A DNA stretch of 41,971 nucleotides, taken from the NCBI GenBank assembly GCA_036399815.1, contig DASWMK010000082.1, forward strand, positions 1-41,971. Reading direction: 5' to 3'. A program made the translations under genes and the position numbers. This document shows positions 39,197 to 41,971 of the stretch, one piece after another. The stretch is from Acidimicrobiales bacterium. GTDB taxonomy: Bacteria > Actinomycetota > Acidimicrobiia > Acidimicrobiales > DASWMK01. Every line of letters starts with the position of its first letter. Positions within the stretch are counted from its first letter, which is position 1. The notes beneath the pieces are model-generated. The model saw nothing but the letters and a program-made list of their open reading frames with translations. It had not been told where the DNA came from and ran no database searches.

Positions 39197-40785
39197 GCGC
39201 CCGGCTGATCGTCGCGGACGTGTTCGACGGCCTCCGCTCCCTCCCCGACGGCTCCGTAGATTTCGCCTGCTGGTCGCCGCCGTTCCTCGCCCTGCGCTCG
39301 TATCTTCCGGCGGACCACCCCGACAAGGGGAAGGAGATCGGGTCGGAGGCGACGCCTGCGGCGTGGCTGGACGTGATGCTCGCTGTCACCGCTGAGGTGG
39401 GCCGGGTGCTCGCCCCGCACGGGTCGATCGCCGTGGAGATCGGCGACACGTACGCCGGGTCCGGTGGCGCGGGCGGCGATTACCTCGCTGAGGGGTGGCG
39501 GTCGGGTGAGCCGAAGTTCAACGGCTCGGCCAAGGCGGCGCGCTGGGGTATGGACCCTGAGGCCGAAGGCAAGGGCCGCGGCAAGCAGGCCCGCCCCGAG
39601 GGCACCTCCGGTCCCGGCTGGCCCCTGTCGAAGTCGCTGACCGGCCTCCCCACCCTGTTCGCCTGGTCGCTCGCCTACGGCCGGAACCTCCTCACCGGGG
39701 AGCCGTCTCTCGCCGGCCAGTGGCGCGTGCGGAACCTGCGGCCGTGGGTGCGGCCGAACCCGCCGGTCGGGTCGTTGGGGGACAAGGTGCGGCCGGCTAC
39801 GTCGTATGTGACGGTGGCGTGCCGGTCGGAGCGCCGGTGGCACGACCTCGACGCCGTAAGACGGGCGACGTCGGCGCCGGAGAAGCCAGGCGGTCGGCCG
39901 AGGCGACAGACGTCCCCCCGACCGAACGGCAGCGGTGACGGCGACCCCCGCTACGACGACGTGCCGATCATGTCGAACCCCGCCGGCGCACCTCCGTTGG
40001 ATTGGCAGCACCCGGTGGACGAGGTGCTCCGCGCCCAGCTTGCAACCGACCGGACCACCCCCCGTGACCTCCGCCTCGCCCTCGAGCGCGCCGGGTGGCT
40101 TGCCTCAGCGGACACGTACGACCTGCCGCCCGGCGGGTACACGGGCGCCCACTACGCCGTCTGGCCGCCGGCGCTGGTGGCGCCGATGGTGGAGGAGATG
40201 TGCCCCCGGCGCGTCTGCCGCACCTGTGGGGGGCCGAGCCGACGCCTGACCGGCGGGGCCACCCTCGACGCCTACCGGGCGAGCGACCGGCCGCAGACCC
40301 GTCGGGCGGTCGAGCTGGCCGACGCCGCCGGGCTGACCGACGACCACATCGCCGCCGTCCGCGCCACCGGGCCGAACGACACCGGCAAGGCGCTCGTCGT
40401 CAACAACGGCGCCGGCAAGAACAGCGACGCGGTGAAGTCCCTCGCCGCCGAGGCGAAGGCCGTGCTCGGCGGCTACTTCCGCGAGTTCGTCACGACCGGC
40501 AACGCCACCTCCACCACGACCGGCTGGTCGTCGTGCGGCTGCCCCGGCACCGACGGCATCCGCGTCGACGGGTTCCACACAGGCCCCGCCTGGCGGCCCG
40601 GCGTCGTCCTTGACCCGTTCGCAGGCACCGGCACCACCCTTCGGGTAGCCGTCGACCGAGGACGTGACGCGGTCGGCGTCGACATCGACGCCCGCAACGC
40701 TGACCTCGCCGGCGAGCGGCTCGGCATGTTCCTCGACGTGGAGATCCCTGTTTCTTCTGAGGTCCAGGAAGGCGAGGTGGCCTAA
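39193..40785 (+). CDS. Beta-class amino DNA methyltransferase, likely N4-cytosine type
   Basis: 530 residues from GTG 39193. Motif IV, SPPF, is at 28-31, within LPDGSVDFACWSPP. Motif I, DPFAGTGTT, is near the C-terminus (from D474), followed by VAVDRGRDAVGVDID. Motif IV before motif I defines the beta class, and SPP(Y/F) is typical of m4C enzymes. The long middle has a target-recognition part and possible zinc Cys (CPRRVCRTCGG, then SSCGCPG). No restriction partner is adjacent, so it is probably an orphan that protects or marks phage DNA. It overlaps WhiB. Confidence 0.9.
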   Translation: MSARLIVADVFDGLRSLPDGSVDFACWSPPFLALRSYLPADHPDKGKEIGSEATPAAWLDVMLAVTAEVGRVLAPHGSIAVEIGDTYAGSGGAGGDYLAEGWRSGEPKFNGSAKAARWGMDPEAEGKGRGKQARPEGTSGPGWPLSKSLTGLPTLFAWSLAYGRNLLTGEPSLAGQWRVRNLRPWVRPNPPVGSLGDKVRPATSYVTVACRSERRWHDLDAVRRATSAPEKPGGRPRRQTSPRPNGSGDGDPRYDDVPIMSNPAGAPPLDWQHPVDEVLRAQLATDRTTPRDLRLALERAGWLASADTYDLPPGGYTGAHYAVWPPALVAPMVEEMCPRRVCRTCGGPSRRLTGGATLDAYRASDRPQTRRAVELADAAGLTDDHIAAVRATGPNDTGKALVVNNGAGKNSDAVKSLAAEAKAVLGGYFREFVTTGNATSTTTGWSSCGCPGTDGIRVDGFHTGPAWRPGVVLDPFAGTGTTLRVAVDRGRDAVGVDIDARNADLAGERLGMFLDVEIPVSSEVQEGEVA

Positions 40786-40788
40786 CCG

Positions 40789-41127
40789 GTGGAGTACCGA
40801 CGCTCAGGAGTCACCGCGGGTACCGATCTACGGGTTCGGCTAAGCGAGAGAGACGGCTGGCGCTGCACGTACTGCCATGTGTTCCTCGTGCGGGACGGCT
40901 ACGAAGCGGAGGCATGCGTCTGGTCGTCTGATGGGTGGGTCCTCGACAGGAGCGACCCAGATGCCGCGCCGTTTGACTGGCCCCACATCGACCATGTGAT
41001 CCCCCGGTGCCGGGGCGGGTCGGACGACATCGACAATCTCGTACTCGCGTGCGCGTGGTGCAACCTACGCAAGGGCGCCATGACCGGCGACGAGTGGCGC
41101 TCGTCGTCAACAACGGGGCGCGTCTAG
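40789..41127 (+). CDS. HNH endonuclease
   Basis: 112 residues from GTG 40789, 3 bp after the methyltransferase stop. HNH features are [24 protein letters not shown] and [14 protein letters not shown], with two C-x2-C pairs holding zinc and catalytic H in HIDH. An insertion of ~30 residues lies between the first C-x2-C and HIDH. Phage HNH enzymes serve in packaging or homing; here it lies next to replication genes. Confidence 0.88.
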   Translation: MEYRRSGVTAGTDLRVRLSERDGWRCTYCHVFLVRDGYEAEACVWSSDGWVLDRSDPDAAPFDWPHIDHVIPRCRGGSDDIDNLVLACAWCNLRKGAMTGDEWRSSSTTGRV

Positions 41128-41942
41128 TGCCGCGCATCCGCTCCGTCCACCCGGACCTCTGCACCTCCGAGACGATGGCGACGCTGTCGGCGTCGGCGGA
41201 GCGGACCTTCGTCCGGCTGTGGACGCACTGCGATGACGACGGCCGCTGCGTCGACAACGTGCGCCTCATCAAGGCCGCCGTGTATCCGCTGAACGACGAG
41301 ATGACGCTCGACGCCGTCGAGGTGGACCTGGCCGCTCTTGCTGCGAAGGGGCTGATCATCCGGTACGAAGTCGACGGCCGGCGGTATTTGGCGGTGAGGT
41401 CGTGGTGCGAGTTCCAACACCCGCAGAAGAGGCGTCCCAGCAAGCTCCCCGCCCCCTCCGCGACTACCCCCGTACTAGTACGCGAACAGTCCAGCCCTGT
41501 AGTTGAAGTAGGAGATGGAGATGGAGAGGGGGAGGGAGTTACCCCCCTACCCCCCCCGTCGGTGAACGAACGAGCGTCACGAGCGGCGTCGCCTCCGGCG
41601 ACCGTGACCGCCGTCTTCGACGCCTGGCGCGATGCAACCGGGCATCACCGCGCCGTTCTCGACTCGAAACGCACGGCGACCATCCTCAAGGCGCTGCGCC
41701 TGTACCCGCTTGAGGACGTGCTCGACGCGGTGAAGGGGTGGCGGCACGACCCCCACAACCGCGGCGAGAACGACCGGGGCCGACCGTACAACGACATCAC
41801 GCTCCTACTCCGAGACGCCGAGCACATCGAACGGTTCCGCGACCTCGAACGCGGCCACCCCCGACTCAACGGCAGCACCGTCGTGCCCCCGGCGATGCGC
41901 GCCTTGGAACGGTTCGTCGGCCGGCAAGGGGGTGCGGCGTGA
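41127..41942 (+). CDS. Phage replication initiation-type protein (HTH/DnaD-like)
   Basis: 271 residues from GTG 41127. The N-terminal part (RIRSVHPDLCTSETMATLSA, RTFVRLWTHCDDDGRCVDNV and a following LAALAAKGLIIRYEVDGRRY) is the winged-helix domain of actinophage replication proteins. A Pro/Glu linker follows (residues ~120-150). The C-terminal part, VFDAWRDATGHHRAVLDSKR, PLEDVLDAVKGWRHDPHN and YNDITLLLRDAEHIERF, matches the DnaD-like or helicase-loader region. It likely opens the replication module. Confidence 0.82.
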   Translation: MPRIRSVHPDLCTSETMATLSASAERTFVRLWTHCDDDGRCVDNVRLIKAAVYPLNDEMTLDAVEVDLAALAAKGLIIRYEVDGRRYLAVRSWCEFQHPQKRRPSKLPAPSATTPVLVREQSSPVVEVGDGDGEGEGVTPLPPPSVNERASRAASPPATVTAVFDAWRDATGHHRAVLDSKRTATILKALRLYPLEDVLDAVKGWRHDPHNRGENDRGRPYNDITLLLRDAEHIERFRDLERGHPRLNGSTVVPPAMRALERFVGRQGGAA

Positions 41943-41971
41943 CCCCGGACGAGACGACCGCCGTGCTCGCT
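41939..41971 (+). CDS. Start of a further phage gene (cut by window edge)
   Basis: GTG 41939 overlaps the previous stop (GTGA) and reads TPDETTAVLA to the edge. Only eleven codons are visible. A T-P-D/E-E-T/V-x start is common in phage helicase-loader-like proteins. Confidence 0.6.
   Translation, partial: MTPDETTAVLA

Larger units (their letters stand above)
28914..41971 (+). mobile_element. Left part of a prophage or phage-like element next to tRNA-Arg(TCT)
   Basis: Gene style changes abruptly after the tRNA: many short overlapping genes, zinc-ribbon proteins, integrase, repressor with divergent operator region, Cro-like and excisionase-like genes, ParB-like, RecA-like ATPase, NinG-like, WhiB, DNA methyltransferase, HNH and replication protein. 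The other attachment site and the structural genes lie beyond the right edge, so the boundaries are partly assumed. Confidence 0.85.

Overview
The window comes from a very GC-rich actinobacterium. Codon use is strongly G/C in third position, GTG starts are frequent, and there is a WhiB-type regulator and an actinophage-like early gene cluster. An acidimicrobial host is my guess, not something the sequence proves.

Layout. (1) 1-1710, minus: a small peptide with a duplicated 12-residue motif, followed by a cobalamin-binding-type radical SAM enzyme that runs off the left edge; this looks like a RiPP-type precursor/maturase pair. (2) 1837-11821, chromosome: a secreted GH13 amylase/pullulanase-like enzyme with N-terminal X25-like and C-terminal PUD/CBM41-like modules; a secreted WAVG-repeat propeller protein; an animal-type haem peroxidase with a membrane partner broken by one in-frame TAA; a peptidoglycan-binding protein; and an orphan immunity-like gene behind the last ~60 residues of a nuclease-like toxin. 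(3) 12009-23340, genomic island: an 11.3-kb element bounded by a 52-bp direct repeat that is the 3' part of tRNA-Lys(CTT), with an AlpA-like gene at one end and a tyrosine integrase at the other. (4) 23299-28913, chromosome: tRNA-Lys, tRNA-His, a BNR-like propeller, a BON-domain protein, a putative glycosidase, a PPOX-family protein, a HerA-like ATPase and tRNA-Arg(TCT). (5) 28914 to the right edge: the left arm of a prophage/integrated element next to tRNA-Arg(TCT), with integrase, repressor, a divergent operator region, and a compact early operon (Cro-like, excisionase-like, ParB-like, RecA-like ATPase, NinG-like, WhiB, a beta-class DNA methyltransferase, HNH, replication protein).

The most interesting part is the island cargo. 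All cargo genes of note are on the minus strand, many with 4-nt overlaps: a small PemK-like protein, a sigma-factor-like protein, an HxxxCxxC zinc-finger protein, a Rad50-like ATPase with a CPVC hook, then a ubiquitin-like protein, an E2-like protein and a fused JAB-protease/E1 protein. A frameshifted IS481-family element (15923-16953, 6-bp target duplication GCTAGT) sits exactly between the two halves, at the ATPase stop codon. Removing it leaves about 106 bp between the ATPase and the ubiquitin-like gene, so the locus was probably one seven-gene operon combining a sigma/Rad50 module with a ubiquitin-like conjugation module. This reads as a mobile conflict (defence) system; that role is inferred.

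Several genes carry single-base frame breaks (IS transposase, island integrase N-terminus, prophage 33.3-34.55 kb) or a single stop (peroxidase partner). Either decay or base-level sequence error would explain them, and I flag them individually.
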